64,000 nt of DNA, taken from contig NZ_JAHBRW010000002.1 of assembly GCF_018398315.1 (NCBI RefSeq), positions 852,637 to 916,636 on the forward strand, given 5' to 3'. Origin of the DNA: Chelatococcus sp. YT9 (lineage in GTDB: Bacteria; Pseudomonadota; Alphaproteobacteria; Rhizobiales; Beijerinckiaceae). The translations under genes and the position numbers were made by a program. The notes under the pieces are model-generated. The model was not told where the DNA came from and did no database searches. It saw only the letters and a program-made list of their open reading frames with translations. This document shows, one piece after another, positions 1 to 9,215 of the stretch (position 1 is its first letter; each line of letters opens with the position of its first letter).

Positions 1-249
1 TTTCGGCCTGTTCTGATGACAGCGGCGGCTTCAATCCTTGGCGTCATCCCCCTCATTATCGCAACCGGCGCAGGCGCCGCGAGCAGACGCGCGATTGGCA
101 TGACGGTTTTCGGCGGCCTTACTTTGGGTACGATCATTGGCCTCTTGCTCATACCGGTGCTTTACGTCCTGGTCGAAGCAGTGTGGAGCAGAATTGGTCG
201 AATTCACGCAGGCAAGACCAAAGCCAAGGATGCAAATCCCGCGAGCTGA
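1..249 (+). CDS. RND efflux transporter permease, C-terminal fragment (cut by window edge)
   Basis: The reading frame is open from base 1 and ends at a TGA at 247-249, so only the last 82 residues are visible. They contain LMTAAASILGVIPL, then ATGAGAASRRAIG and a final hydrophobic segment ending IPVLYVLVEAVW. This is the typical last two membrane helices of an AcrB/MexB-type inner-membrane pump. Such proteins form the proton-driven permease of a tripartite drug or solvent efflux system; the adaptor gene would lie upstream, outside the window. The substrate cannot be judged from this piece. The tail after the last helix is short and charged, as is usual for the family. Confidence 0.85.
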   Translation, partial: FRPVLMTAAASILGVIPLIIATGAGAASRRAIGMTVFGGLTLGTIIGLLLIPVLYVLVEAVWSRIGRIHAGKTKAKDANPAS

Positions 250-425
250 AACGGTGGGAATAGAGCTCGATCGCATAGCTCATCATTTCAGCCGGAATGC
301 GACGACGCACACAGCGAGGATCATTGCCCGGTTCCACATCCCGTCACGGACGGGGTAACCTGACCGCGCAGAAAACCTCATGCTCGCCTTTATCGAGACG
401 TGAACAACCGCGCAGCGCTCGGCCG

Positions 426-1871
426 TTAACCCCGGCGCGCCCGCTCGTCGATGCCCCGCGCCGACTCAGTCGCTTCGCGCACAATTTTGGTCAGATCGAC
501 TGCGGTGTGGGCACCGCTCCGCACGAGGATGCGCCCGTCTACCATAACCGTATCCACGTTTGACGGCAGCCCGTGGAATACCATGGCGTGGTAGGGATCC
601 TTCACAGGAGCCAGATTTATATCCGACGCACGTATCATAATCAGATCGGCGCGTTTCCCAGGCGTCAGCGAACCGATCTTGTCACCGAGCCCCATAACCC
701 TTGCACCACCGATTGTCGCGACGCTGACGAGTTCGCGCGGCTTGACGCGCACCGGTGCGCCCGTGCGCTGCCAGTCCGACCACATCAGCGCGCGCATGAC
801 GTTGAAATAATCGGTGTTCGTCGCCGCCGACGCATCAATCGAAAGCCCGAATGGCACGTCCAGCGCCTTGACTTCGGCATATTGCGTCCTGCCACTCCGC
901 ACAAACGAATAGGACATTTCAATCACCGGCGAGGCGCTCCACGGAGACTTGGTCTCGCCAATCATTTTCAACTCGTCAGCGGTCATGCCCTGCGGGTGAA
1001 CGAGCAACAGACCTGGCCCAAGCAGCTTGTTTTTGCCGAGGAGATCGATGAGATTTTTCGGCCCGCAGTGAATGGTGGCTTGCAATCCCAGTTTCGCGAC
1101 GGCCTCAAGCTCTGTGCGAAACATGTCGAGCGAAATCGCGCCCCTTGTATTGTCGAACGCTGGCGTTCGCAGGCACGCCCCAACACTGAGCATGCTGTCG
1201 TCTGACGTCCACTGCCTCTGAACCCGCGCGAGATCGGGCAGATCCATCTGTTTGTCGGTCGGATAGCCTTGCGCGGCACCATAGGAGTAACGGCCGCGAA
1301 TGCCGGTGTCCCGCATCGCCTGAAGCTCGGCGTCGGCGTGCTCGGGAGATACCGTATTGTGGCACCAGTTATGGACGGTCGTAATGCCGGATAAAAGGCC
1401 CTCGGCAAGTCCAAAGCGGACGTTGATGTAAGAGTCGTCCGGCGTGTAATATTTTCCGACGCGGATCGTGGTCGGGAAATAGCCGTCCCTCGGATCGTCC
1501 GCGCGCACGATCATCCGCAAAGCCGTCGACCATAGATGCCAATGGGTATCGACGAAGCCGGGCATTACGATCATCGATGTCGCGTCGACGATCTCGGCCC
1601 CAGGCGCGGAGAGCTTTTCACCGACGGCCACGATCGCTCCGTCACGGATATGGACGTCGCCGACAGAAAAGTCGCCGAGCGCATCGTCCATTGTCAGCAC
1701 CTGTCCGCCCCGTAGCAGGATGTCCCCCCGCCGAGGCAGATCCGTGCCGCTCCCTAAGCGCGGCGCAGAGGATTGTGCTAGGGAAAGCAACGGAGTTGCC
1801 ATTGTCGCGGCGAACGCTCCCGCCGCGGCTTTGAACAACCCGCGACGATGTATCCCACAGGCGCAAAACAT
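426..1871 (-). CDS. Tat-exported amidohydrolase (cytosine deaminase/chlorohydrolase-like)
   Basis: A 481-residue member of the metal-dependent amidohydrolase superfamily. The N-terminus carries HRRGLFKAAAG followed by a hydrophobic stretch, a likely twin-arginine signal, so a periplasmic enzyme is inferred. The HxH metal motif is in FVDTHWHLW at about residues 107-115, a further metal histidine sits in ATIHCG, and the aspartate is probably in GLSIDAS. The C-terminus has the usual composite-domain signature GSLTPGKRADLIMI. AGAGAGGAAG lies upstream of the ATG as ribosome binding site. Substrate unknown: the family covers deamination or dechlorination of heterocycles and cleavage of cyclic amides. 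It is convergent with the pump fragment and stands alone. Confidence 0.85.
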   Translation of the reverse strand: MFCACGIHRRGLFKAAAGAFAATMATPLLSLAQSSAPRLGSGTDLPRRGDILLRGGQVLTMDDALGDFSVGDVHIRDGAIVAVGEKLSAPGAEIVDATSMIVMPGFVDTHWHLWSTALRMIVRADDPRDGYFPTTIRVGKYYTPDDSYINVRFGLAEGLLSGITTVHNWCHNTVSPEHADAELQAMRDTGIRGRYSYGAAQGYPTDKQMDLPDLARVQRQWTSDDSMLSVGACLRTPAFDNTRGAISLDMFRTELEAVAKLGLQATIHCGPKNLIDLLGKNKLLGPGLLLVHPQGMTADELKMIGETKSPWSASPVIEMSYSFVRSGRTQYAEVKALDVPFGLSIDASAATNTDYFNVMRALMWSDWQRTGAPVRVKPRELVSVATIGGARVMGLGDKIGSLTPGKRADLIMIRASDINLAPVKDPYHAMVFHGLPSNVDTVMVDGRILVRSGAHTAVDLTKIVREATESARGIDERARRG

Positions 1872-2322
1872 GGACGCTTCCTCTCTGCGATCACGCTGCT
1901 GTGAAGTGCCGTTATCTTTTTTAATTTCTGGCCGACGCGCGGTAGTCGATATGAATTATTTTAGGTTCAAAGTAATTCCATTGTCAAGCTGGAGCCAGTG
2001 CGATCCGGCTGAAGTTCTAGGTGCCGTCGGAGGCGGATTTGTCAGCGGATTATCGGCGGTGCGTCAGCCGCATTGGGGGCCTCGGTAAGGGAAGCGGAGC
2101 GGACTCGCAGAGCTGCAAAATCGACAGCTAAACATTTTTCACTGGTCTCTTCTCACGTTTAGGACTTGGACCCCGTGACTCAAAGGAGACTAAAGAAAGG
2201 TCGACCCTCGAGGAGGGGAGTGCGACGGAGAAGGTGATAGAAGCTCCGCTAATGAGGACTCTCAGGAAGCGGAATCCGATCCCCGCAGAGAACTCGACAG
2301 ACGAAAGCGATTGAGGTGAGCC
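1872..2322. other. Gene-free stretch containing copy 1 of an imperfect repeat
   Basis: This 451-base region lies upstream of the minus-strand amidohydrolase and should hold its promoter. No convincing gene is seen. Bases 2223-2249 are repeated with two mismatches at 2441-2467. A good ribosome-binding-like sequence (GAGGTGAG) occurs at the right edge, just before the ATG at 2323. Confidence 0.5.
2223..2249 (+). repeat. 27-bp imperfect direct repeat, copy 1
   Basis: Twenty-five of 27 bases match 2441-2467; the shared core is GATAGAAGCTCCGC. The two copies are 218 bases apart. Function unknown; they could mark a duplication or a binding site. Confidence 0.6.
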
Positions 2323-2634
2323 ATGAGATTATCATCCATTTTTAAATCATTGCTTCACTTCTATTCAATAATCTTGAAGAAATACTCAACATTTATATCT
2401 TCAGTTATAAGTTTTGCGGTCATTTCAAATATACCGGTATCGACGGACAAGATGATAGAAGCTCCGCCGAAAATAAATCTAACGACTCACGGAATGAAGG
2501 CCCAGCAGGAAATTGATGTCGGAGAAGACAACCTTCCTGCCTGCAAGCTCGCGGCGACCCTCAGGAACTCGGCGCCGCCAACGGGCCGGGCGACATCGTC
2601 TTGCCGCCCGGCCCCTTTCGCGTCATCGCGTTGA
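2323..2634 (+). CDS. Possible small AT-rich protein, unrecognised
   Basis: A 103-codon frame preceded by GAGGTGAGCC and an ATG. The first 40 residues are hydrophobic and lysine/isoleucine-rich (MRLSSIFKSLLHFYSIILKK...), which could be a membrane or signal segment, and the DNA here is far more AT-rich than its neighbours. The rest is low in recognisable pattern, and the final codons run through a strong GC-rich hairpin at 2583-2614, so the end of the frame may not be translated sequence. No family recognised. It may be a recently acquired orphan gene or a chance frame. Confidence 0.3.
   Translation: MRLSSIFKSLLHFYSIILKKYSTFISSVISFAVISNIPVSTDKMIEAPPKINLTTHGMKAQQEIDVGEDNLPACKLAATLRNSAPPTGRATSSCRPAPFASSR
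2441..2467 (+). repeat. 27-bp imperfect direct repeat, copy 2
   Basis: Matches 2223-2249 at 25 of 27 positions. This copy lies inside the possible small gene at 2323-2634. Confidence 0.6.
2583..2614. terminator. Strong GC-rich hairpin, likely bidirectional terminator
   Basis: The ten bases GGGCCGGGCG (2583-2592) are perfectly complementary to CGCCCGGCCC (2605-2614), with a 12-base loop. CTTTCG follows. It sits just beyond the 3' end of the minus-strand iolG and at the end of the plus-strand small ORF, where a terminator would be expected. The T-tract is short, so intrinsic termination is plausible but not certain. Confidence 0.55.
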
Positions 2635-2662
2635 GTGAGCGTCGACCTCTCCCGACGTAAGT

Positions 2663-3670
2663 TCAGATTAGGTCGGTGGGGTTGACGATGACTGCCTTGC
2701 CGCTTTGCGCCGAAAGCAATGCGGCGTCGGCGACAGCCAGCGCGCGGACGCCGTCCTCGACGGACGGTGAGGGCGGGGCGCCACTGGCAATGCTGTCGAT
2801 GAAAGCGGCGATCTCCGCGGCATAGGCCGCCGAATAGCGCGTCATGAAGAAGTCGTGGAGCGGCGGGCGCGTGTAGCCTTCCGCGGTGGCGATCTCGATC
2901 GAGATCGGACGTTGGTTCTCCGCGGCGGCGGAGCCGAGGGACCCGTGCACCTCGACACGCTGATCGTAGCCATAGGTCGCCCGGCGGGAATTCGAAATGA
3001 TCGCCTGCTTGCCGCTTGACGTGGTCAAGATCAGGCTCGCGCTATCGTAATCACCGAGTTCGCCTATTCTTGGATCGATCAGAGCTGCGGCGGAGGCTAT
3101 GACGGAATGAACGTCCTCACCGAGCAGAAATCGCGCCATGTCGAAGTCGTGGATCGTCATGTCACGGAAAATACCGCCGGATACCTTGACGTATTCAAGC
3201 GGCGGTGGGCCTGGATCACGACTGGTAATCGTAACCATCTCCACTTCTCCAATGGTGCCATCATCGATCGCTTTTCGGACGGCGCGGAAATGCGGATCGA
3301 AACGGCGGTTGAAGCCGAGCATGACCTGCGAGCCGGTACTGCGTACAGTCTCCAGGCAGGCTTTCGCCCGGTTGATATCGAGGTCGATCGGCTTTTCGCA
3401 GAAGATCGCCTTGCCGGCCTTGGCGAAGCGTTCGATCAGATCTGCATGGGTATTCGTTGGTGTGCAAATAATAACCGCGTCGATGGTCTTGTCCGCCTCG
3501 ATTGCATCGATCGTGCTGACGGCGCAGCCGGTGCTGTCAGCTATGCCCCGGGCAGCGTCCGGCATGACGTCGGCAACGGCCACAAGTTGCGCGCGCTTGT
3601 CCTCGGCGATCGCGCGTGCGTGGACCTTGCCGATCCGACCTGCGCCGAGAAGCGCCAGTTTCGTGACCAT
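2663..3670 (-). CDS. iolG: Inositol 2-dehydrogenase, Gfo/Idh/MocA family
   Basis: A 335-residue NAD-dependent oxidoreductase that should oxidise myo-inositol to 2-keto-myo-inositol (scyllo-inosose), the first step of inositol catabolism. The Rossmann nucleotide motif is LALLGAGRIGKVHA at the N-terminus, the family signature CEKPIDLD carries the catalytic Lys-Pro, and FRDMTIHDFDMARF matches the IolG substrate region with the conserved aspartate-x3-histidine area. The start at 3670 (MVTKLAL) is preceded by GAGAGG; a longer frame to 3733 adds an unrelated leader and is not used. It is divergent from iolD/iolE, which catalyse later steps. Confidence 0.9.
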   Translation of the reverse strand: MVTKLALLGAGRIGKVHARAIAEDKRAQLVAVADVMPDAARGIADSTGCAVSTIDAIEADKTIDAVIICTPTNTHADLIERFAKAGKAIFCEKPIDLDINRAKACLETVRSTGSQVMLGFNRRFDPHFRAVRKAIDDGTIGEVEMVTITSRDPGPPPLEYVKVSGGIFRDMTIHDFDMARFLLGEDVHSVIASAAALIDPRIGELGDYDSASLILTTSSGKQAIISNSRRATYGYDQRVEVHGSLGSAAAENQRPISIEIATAEGYTRPPLHDFFMTRYSAAYAAEIAAFIDSIASGAPPSPSVEDGVRALAVADAALLSAQSGKAVIVNPTDLI

Positions 3671-3796
3671 GATGACCTCTCGGGATGGTGCGGCGGATCG
3701 ATACTGGCTGGCTCCGTGCCCATCTGCCTTCATCCGAGAGCGGGTGGGGCGCGGAAGCGTCGGGCAGGCTCAGAAAAACACAAAATCTATTCTATT

Positions 3797-3825
3797 TTGC
3801 TAGACTTTGCTTATATTTGTGTCAA
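3797..3825 (-). promoter_or_regulatory. Predicted sigma-70 promoter of iolG
   Basis: On the minus strand TTGACA (3820-3825) is followed after 17 bases by TAGCAA (3797-3802), in an AT-rich patch standing out from GC-rich surroundings. The predicted leader to the iolG start is about 125 bases. An inositol-responsive repressor (IolR type) would be expected to act here, but no such gene is in the window. Confidence 0.5.
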
Positions 3826-4004
3826 GCATAAATAGAGAGACCCAGGGGAACAGAGGAGTGCCCGCAAGTCTGAAGGTGTTCGGGAAAAGCTTTTGGAAGT
3901 CTCCGTCTGATTGCCGAAGAGATTGCAGCAATGCGCAGGTTACTTGATGCGCGACTTACATCATCTACATCTGAGACACCGCTGCAGGAAAGCTTCGCCG
4001 CCCT

Positions 4005-4160
4005 GCGCGCTTCCCGCTCGTCAAGGGATTTGCCGTTGGCCGCACGATATTTGGCAATGCGGCGTGACGCTGGTTTGCGAGCACGATCGGCGGCGATGAA
4101 GCGATCGCGGATATGGCCCGAGGGTACCGCACGTTCTGCACGATGGGGCAAAACCCGTGA
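4005..4160 (+). pseudogene. iolC: Remnant of iolC (C-terminal DUF2090 region) with an in-frame stop
   Basis: In the frame ending at the TGA 4158-4160 the sequence reads RFPLVKGFAVGRTIFGNAA, stop (4065-4067), then RWFASTIGGDEAIADMARGYRTFC. This matches from memory the end of bifunctional alphaproteobacterial IolC (5-dehydro-2-deoxygluconokinase fused to DUF2090), which has KGFAVGRTIF, a tryptophan-rich helix and a final YRxF. Nothing upstream resembles the kinase domain. The position, just before iolD, is where rhizobial iolC normally stands. I infer that the gene was lost by a large deletion and a nonsense mutation. Confidence 0.6.
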
Positions 4161-4190
4161 GCGTGCGAAAGTTCAGGGAAGCAACGGCCA

Positions 4191-6014
4191 ATGAACAGTG
4201 TGAGACTGACCGCCGCGCAGGCGATGGTGCGCTACCTCGCCAACCAGATGACGGAGGAGGGGGAGCGCTTCATCGCGGGCTTGTGGGCGATCTTCGGGCA
4301 CGGCAATGTCGCGGGCCTTGGCGAGGCACTGGCGGATGTGCGGGAGGCGTTACCCACCTATCGCGGACAGAACGAACAGTCCATGGCGCATGCGGCGATA
4401 GCTTATGCTAAGCAACTCCGCCGCAAGCGGGCCATGGCAGTGACGTCCTCGATCGGCCCGGGCGCCACCAATATGGTGACGGCTGCGGCGCTGGCGCATG
4501 TCAACCGGCTCCCGGTCCTCCTCATTCCGGGGGACGTCTTCGCCAATCGCAGCCCGGACCCTGTTCTGCAGCAGATCGAGGATTTCGGCGACGGGCTCGC
4601 AACCGTTAACGACTGCTTCAGGCCTGTCAGCCGCTATTTCGACCGCATAAGCCGGCCCGAGCACTTGCTGACGGCCCTGCCGCGCGCCATGCGGACCTTG
4701 ACCGATCCGGCCGATTGCGGTCCGGTGACGCTCGCCTTCTGCCAGGACACACAAGCCGAGGCCTACGACTACCCGCTAAGCTTCTTTGAACAGAAGACCT
4801 GGTACGGGCGTCGGCCACGACCTGACGAGAGCGAGTTGCAGAGGGCGGTCGAGGTGATCAAGGCTGCTAACAATCCCGTCATCGTCGCTGGTGGCGGCGT
4901 GCATTTCTCTGACGCCAACACGGCACTGGCGGATTTCGCGAGCCGGCACAATATTCCGGTGGTCGAGACGCAGGCCGGCAAATCGGCGCTGCCCTGGGAT
5001 CACCCCGCCAATTTCGGACCTGTCGGCGTGACCGGCGCCTCAAGCGCGAATGCAATCTGCAAGACAGCGGATCTGGTGATTGGCGTGGGCACGCGCTTCC
5101 AGGATTTCACCACGGGGTCCTGGGCGCTCTTCAGCAACCGGGAACAGCGCATTCTGTCACTCAACGTGCAGCCTTACGACGGCGCCAAACACGAGGCCAT
5201 CCCCCTCGTGTCCGATGCCCGGATCGGGCTCGAGCTCATCAGCGCGGCGCTCGGCGACACTCGCTTCGACATGCCCACGGAGGATCTGAAGCGGACCTGG
5301 TTCGCCGGGGCGGACGCCATTACCGCGGCGCCGCAGGACGGCAACCTCGTGCCAACTGACATGCAGGTGATCGGTGCCGTGCAGCGCGCGGCACGCGACA
5401 ACACGGTGGTCATCTGCGCCGCGGGCACCATGCCCGGTGAATTGCACCAGCTGTGGAAGGCCGGCAAGCCTCTCTCCTACCACGTGGAGTACGGCTTCTC
5501 CTGCATGGGCTACGAAATTGCCGGCGGGCTTGGTATCAAGATGGCCGAGCCGGATCGTGACGTCGTCGTCATGGTCGGCGATGGCTCCTACATGATGATG
5601 AATTCTGAACTCGCGACGGCGGTCGCGATGGGCCTCAAGATCACCGTGGTCATCACCGACAACGGTGGCTTCGGTTGCATCAACCGCCTGCAAATGGCCA
5701 CCGGCGGCGCCGAGTTCAACAATCTCTACGCCCATACAAACCAAGCGAACCCGATGCGCGTCGACTTCGCCGCCCATGCCGCCGCAATGGGGGCAGATGC
5801 CCGCAAGGTTTCCTCCATCGCCGATCTCGAGGCTGCGCTGAACGATGCGCGGGCGGCCATGACGACAACTGTGATCGTCATCGATACCGATCCCTACCCG
5901 ACGCCGGAGATTGGCGGCGCCTGGTGGGATGTGGCGGTGCCGGAGGTGTCGACGCGGCAAGACGTCATGCAAGCCCGCGTTGCCTATGAGAAGGCGCTCA
6001 AGGAAAGGCGCTGA
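4191..6014 (+). CDS. iolD: 3D-(3,5/4)-trihydroxycyclohexane-1,2-dione hydrolase
   Basis: A 607-residue thiamine diphosphate enzyme that opens the inositol-derived ring diketone to 5-deoxy-glucuronate. The N-terminal ThDP domain begins [20 protein letters not shown] and contains [18 protein letters not shown] with the catalytic glutamate; the C-terminal domain has the ThDP-Mg motif [11 protein letters not shown] ending in an asparagine-containing segment (VITDNGGFG). Length fits the family. GGGAAG precedes the ATG at a good distance. It is followed after one base by iolE, so the two are co-transcribed and probably translationally coupled. The adjacent iolC is only a remnant, and iolB is absent. 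Confidence 0.92.
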   Translation: MNSVRLTAAQAMVRYLANQMTEEGERFIAGLWAIFGHGNVAGLGEALADVREALPTYRGQNEQSMAHAAIAYAKQLRRKRAMAVTSSIGPGATNMVTAAALAHVNRLPVLLIPGDVFANRSPDPVLQQIEDFGDGLATVNDCFRPVSRYFDRISRPEHLLTALPRAMRTLTDPADCGPVTLAFCQDTQAEAYDYPLSFFEQKTWYGRRPRPDESELQRAVEVIKAANNPVIVAGGGVHFSDANTALADFASRHNIPVVETQAGKSALPWDHPANFGPVGVTGASSANAICKTADLVIGVGTRFQDFTTGSWALFSNREQRILSLNVQPYDGAKHEAIPLVSDARIGLELISAALGDTRFDMPTEDLKRTWFAGADAITAAPQDGNLVPTDMQVIGAVQRAARDNTVVICAAGTMPGELHQLWKAGKPLSYHVEYGFSCMGYEIAGGLGIKMAEPDRDVVVMVGDGSYMMMNSELATAVAMGLKITVVITDNGGFGCINRLQMATGGAEFNNLYAHTNQANPMRVDFAAHAAAMGADARKVSSIADLEAALNDARAAMTTTVIVIDTDPYPTPEIGGAWWDVAVPEVSTRQDVMQARVAYEKALKERR

Positions 6015-6015
6015 C

Positions 6016-6927
6016 ATGCTGCTCTACGGCACCAATCCCATCGCCTGGTCGAACGATGACGACCGCTCGCTGGGCGCGCACATCAGCCTCGACCAGTGCC
6101 TGGACGAGGCCGCGGCCATTGGCTTCGACGGCATCGAGAGAGGGCACAAGTTTCCCCGGGAACCGGGGGCCCTGAAGGCGGTGCTGGAGCCCCGCAAGCT
6201 GCGCTATGTCTCCGGCTGGCATTCGCTCAACCTGCTCACCAACGCGATCGATGCCGAAAAGGCGGCGATGCAACCTGCGCTCGATCTGCTGAAGGCGATG
6301 GGCTCGACGGTGATCATCGTCTGCGAGACCTCTAACGCCATCCACGGGGATGACGGTGAGGCCGTCAATGCCAGGCCGGAGCTGGCCGATGGGGACTGGG
6401 CAGCCTTCGGCGCCGGTGTCGAGGCGCTTGCCCACTTCGCGGCGGAACAGGGCATCACCCTCGTCTATCACCATCACATGGGCACTATCGTGGAGAGCGA
6501 GGATGAGATCGACCGGCTGATGGCCCATACGGGGCCGCACGCGAGGTTGCTGCTCGATACCGGCCATTGCCTGTTCGGCGGGGGCAATCCGGAGCGCGTT
6601 GCCAGAAAGCACATGGCACGTGTCGGCCATATCCACGCGAAGAATGTGCGGCTGGATATCGTCGCGCAGGTCCGGGAGGAGCGATTATCCTTCTTGGAGG
6701 GCGTGCGCCGGGGCGTCTTCACCGTGCCCGGCGACATGGAGGGCGGTGTCGACTTTCCGGCGGTGCTGGCGATCGCCGCGGAGCATGGCTACCAGGGTTG
6801 GCTCGTCATAGAGGCCGAGCAGGATCCGGACGTCCGCAACCCTCTATCCTACCAGCGCATGGGCCTAACGTCCCTGAAGGCGATGGCCAGGGCGGCGGGG
6901 CTCGACAAGGGAAAGATCGACGGATAA
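6016..6927 (+). CDS. iolE: myo-inosose-2 dehydratase
   Basis: A 303-residue TIM-barrel enzyme of the xylose-isomerase-like/AP-endonuclease 2 superfamily, which dehydrates 2-keto-myo-inositol to the diketone used by IolD. It begins [15 protein letters not shown], close to the IolE consensus, and contains [19 protein letters not shown] and [10 protein letters not shown], whose histidine, aspartate and glutamate residues form the metal site, plus VIEAEQDP near the end. The ATG at 6016 begins just after the iolD stop; a longer in-frame extension lies inside iolD and is rejected. With IolG and IolD this covers the first three steps of inositol breakdown. Confidence 0.92.
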   Translation: MLLYGTNPIAWSNDDDRSLGAHISLDQCLDEAAAIGFDGIERGHKFPREPGALKAVLEPRKLRYVSGWHSLNLLTNAIDAEKAAMQPALDLLKAMGSTVIIVCETSNAIHGDDGEAVNARPELADGDWAAFGAGVEALAHFAAEQGITLVYHHHMGTIVESEDEIDRLMAHTGPHARLLLDTGHCLFGGGNPERVARKHMARVGHIHAKNVRLDIVAQVREERLSFLEGVRRGVFTVPGDMEGGVDFPAVLAIAAEHGYQGWLVIEAEQDPDVRNPLSYQRMGLTSLKAMARAAGLDKGKIDG

Positions 6928-7265
6928 CGGCGGTCCCCGACAAGCCCCGACGCGTGTCCGACAAGGTGCATGACCTTAAAGCTGAGTAAGACGCGGGATG
7001 GGAGCATGTCGACTTCGGGCCCTTATCTGAAGCGTGGGAACCTCGGGTAGATCGGGATCAGTATCCTTTACGATGCACTTGAGCCATTCGTCGCCGGGAT
7101 CAAGTCAATTACTCCATGTCGGGAACATGAAAATTCTGGCGACTTATTCACATGTCTCTTTGCGCGTTGCAGGCGAAGTTCAAACCATGGGCCTTCCCAA
7201 ATTCATCGGCGGCCATCGACCCTCAGAGACGCTCAAGCACAGGATAAGGAGCGGCGTGTAGTCAG
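6928..7265. other. Intergenic stretch with a possible integrase scrap
   Basis: No iolB or other iol gene follows iolE. A plus-strand frame ending at 7261 contains KILATYSHVSLRVAGEV (about 7127-7177), which resembles the tyrosine-containing end of tyrosine recombinases (consensus like LxxYSHVxxxAK). The match is short and without the other catalytic residues, so it is at best a remnant of a mobile element. Confidence 0.25.
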
Positions 7266-9215
7266 TCATCCAATCTCGAGCGCTGCCATGGTGCCCTCGC
7301 GGATGGCGTCAAAGAATTTCGCGGCGCCCTTCACGTCACCCACGAAATACGTTTTCGGCGCAATGCCCTCCCATTCCTGTGTCTCAGCCATTCGGTCTTG
7401 GTAGCCGGTGCAGATGACCACAGTGCCGATGCCGGAAATGGTGCGTGTAAGGCGGCCCGCAGGGCTGACGCGGACCCATTCGGGCCCGATCTCGTCGACT
7501 CTGCAATTCTCGATGACCTCGACATTCTGAGCAAGCAGCGTGTCGTTGTAATGCACCGCGTCTACATGCACGGCCTTGGTGAGGATACGACTGCGGGCGA
7601 TCAGCACAACCTTGTGACCGAGATGGGCGAGGTAGTCTGCGGTCTCCACACCGACAAGCCCACCGCCCAGCACAGCGCAGGCTCCAGCGGCATGCTGCTC
7701 CCCAGCGAGGATTTTCCAGCCGGTGCGCACATGCGGCAAGTGGATGCCGGGTATGTCGGGCATTCGGCTCCGGGCGCCGATCGAGACGATCAGCACATCA
7801 GGCTCGACATCCAAAACCTCCTCTCGGGTCGGCGAGGCGCCAAGCCGCAGCGCGATCCCAAGTCGTTGCACCTCACGGCGATAGTATTCAAGAAGTTCTC
7901 GAATAGGCTCGCGCTGCGGCGGCCGATGCGCGAGGTCGAGCTGCCCACCGATTGCGCTGGCCTGATCGAACAGTGTCACGCGGTGACCCCTACGCGCCGC
8001 AGTTATTGCGGCTGAAAGCCCGGCGGCGCCGGCGCCGATTACCGCGACGTTGCGGGAGGGCGGCGTGGCGGTGAGCATGGGCGCCAGCGAAAGTTCCTTG
8101 GTGACCAGCGGGTTCACGGTGCAGGAAACGCCCTCGTGCCGATAGATGCTCGACACACACTCGTTGCAGGCGATACAAGGGACGATCTCAGATTCGCGGC
8201 GCTCAAGCGATTTGTTGGGGAGTTCAGGATCGGCAATCAGCGCGCGGCTGAGACAGACCATGTCGGCTTGCCCGCTTTGGAGAATCTGTTCTGCAAGGCC
8301 AGGTGTCGTTATCCGTCCCGTAGCCATCACCGGAATATCGACGCTCTTGCGGATCTCCGCTACCGCCTCCCGGTTCCAGCCAGTTCCGATCATCATGCCG
8401 GGAATGATGCGGTAAGGACGCGATGCGTGGATGCCGGCGGAAATGCTCAGCGCATCGACGCCGGCCTCGCGCGCGCACGAGGCGGTGACCACCGCATCTT
8501 TCAGTTCCGTCGCGTCCTGATGGTGATCGGCGCTGTTAATCCGCAGAATAACGGGGTAGTCCCTGCCGCAGCTCTTCTTGATAGCCTCGATGATCTCGCA
8601 GGCGATGCGCGCGCGTCCCCGCTGGTCCCGTCCATACTCGTCCTGCCGGCGATTGGCGCCGGGGGAAAGGAACTGGCTGATCAGGTAGCCGTGCGCCCCA
8701 TGGACCTCCACACTGTCGAAGCCCGCGATCTGGGCTCTCTTAGCCGCTTCGGCGAAACGCTGCACGATGCGTTTGATCTCGTGGATAGTGAGTTCCCGCG
8801 GCGCGGTCGCCTGTCCCCCACCGGTGAAGGGGGAAGGTATGGGTGACGGCCCGAGAGGCACGGAGCCGGAGACTGCGGTGATCGCCTCGCGCCCTCCGTG
8901 ATTGAGTTGCAGCGCCGACTTTCCGCCTGCCTGGCGAATTGCGCTCGCTACGCGAGCCATACCGGGAATGAACCGGTCATGATGCATCATGGCGTTGTGG
9001 GGAAGACGTCGACCCTCCATTTCCACATAGGTAGCCTCCACCACGAGCAGGCCGCATCCGCCGTGGGCCCGCACCGCATAATACTCAGCCATGGCTTCGG
9101 TCGCGTAGCCGTCGAGATCAGCCAACTCTGAGCTCGTGGCCGCGAAACAGAAGCGGTTGGGCACAGTCAGGGTGCCAATCCGGATCTCACTGAAAAGCGT
9201 CGGATAGCCAGCCAA
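7266..9215 (-). CDS. NADH:flavin oxidoreductase / 2,4-dienoyl-CoA reductase-like (Old Yellow Enzyme with Fe-S cluster)
   Basis: A 649-residue fusion: an N-terminal FMN-binding TIM barrel (YPTLFSEIRIG, FDSVEVHGAHGYLISQFLSP with the family HxxH-like active site), a cysteine cluster CIACNECVSSIY...SC around residues 345-360 for a 4Fe-4S centre, and a C-terminal FAD/NAD(P) domain with VAVIGAGAAGLSAA. This is the architecture of FadH and related enone, trimethylamine and bile-acid reductases; the true substrate is unknown. TTG at 9213-9215 is preceded by GGGGG and gives a family-like start MAGYPTLF; GTG at 9255-9257 would add 14 residues. No partner genes adjoin it. Confidence 0.85.
   Translation of the reverse strand: MAGYPTLFSEIRIGTLTVPNRFCFAATSSELADLDGYATEAMAEYYAVRAHGGCGLLVVEATYVEMEGRRLPHNAMMHHDRFIPGMARVASAIRQAGGKSALQLNHGGREAITAVSGSVPLGPSPIPSPFTGGGQATAPRELTIHEIKRIVQRFAEAAKRAQIAGFDSVEVHGAHGYLISQFLSPGANRRQDEYGRDQRGRARIACEIIEAIKKSCGRDYPVILRINSADHHQDATELKDAVVTASCAREAGVDALSISAGIHASRPYRIIPGMMIGTGWNREAVAEIRKSVDIPVMATGRITTPGLAEQILQSGQADMVCLSRALIADPELPNKSLERRESEIVPCIACNECVSSIYRHEGVSCTVNPLVTKELSLAPMLTATPPSRNVAVIGAGAAGLSAAITAARRGHRVTLFDQASAIGGQLDLAHRPPQREPIRELLEYYRREVQRLGIALRLGASPTREEVLDVEPDVLIVSIGARSRMPDIPGIHLPHVRTGWKILAGEQHAAGACAVLGGGLVGVETADYLAHLGHKVVLIARSRILTKAVHVDAVHYNDTLLAQNVEVIENCRVDEIGPEWVRVSPAGRLTRTISGIGTVVICTGYQDRMAETQEWEGIAPKTYFVGDVKGAAKFFDAIREGTMAALEIG

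Noticed and set aside
5157-6017. Long minus-strand frame opposite iolD
   Set aside because: It lies wholly within a clear iolD gene, is histidine/arginine-rich and has no family motifs; it is a codon-bias shadow.
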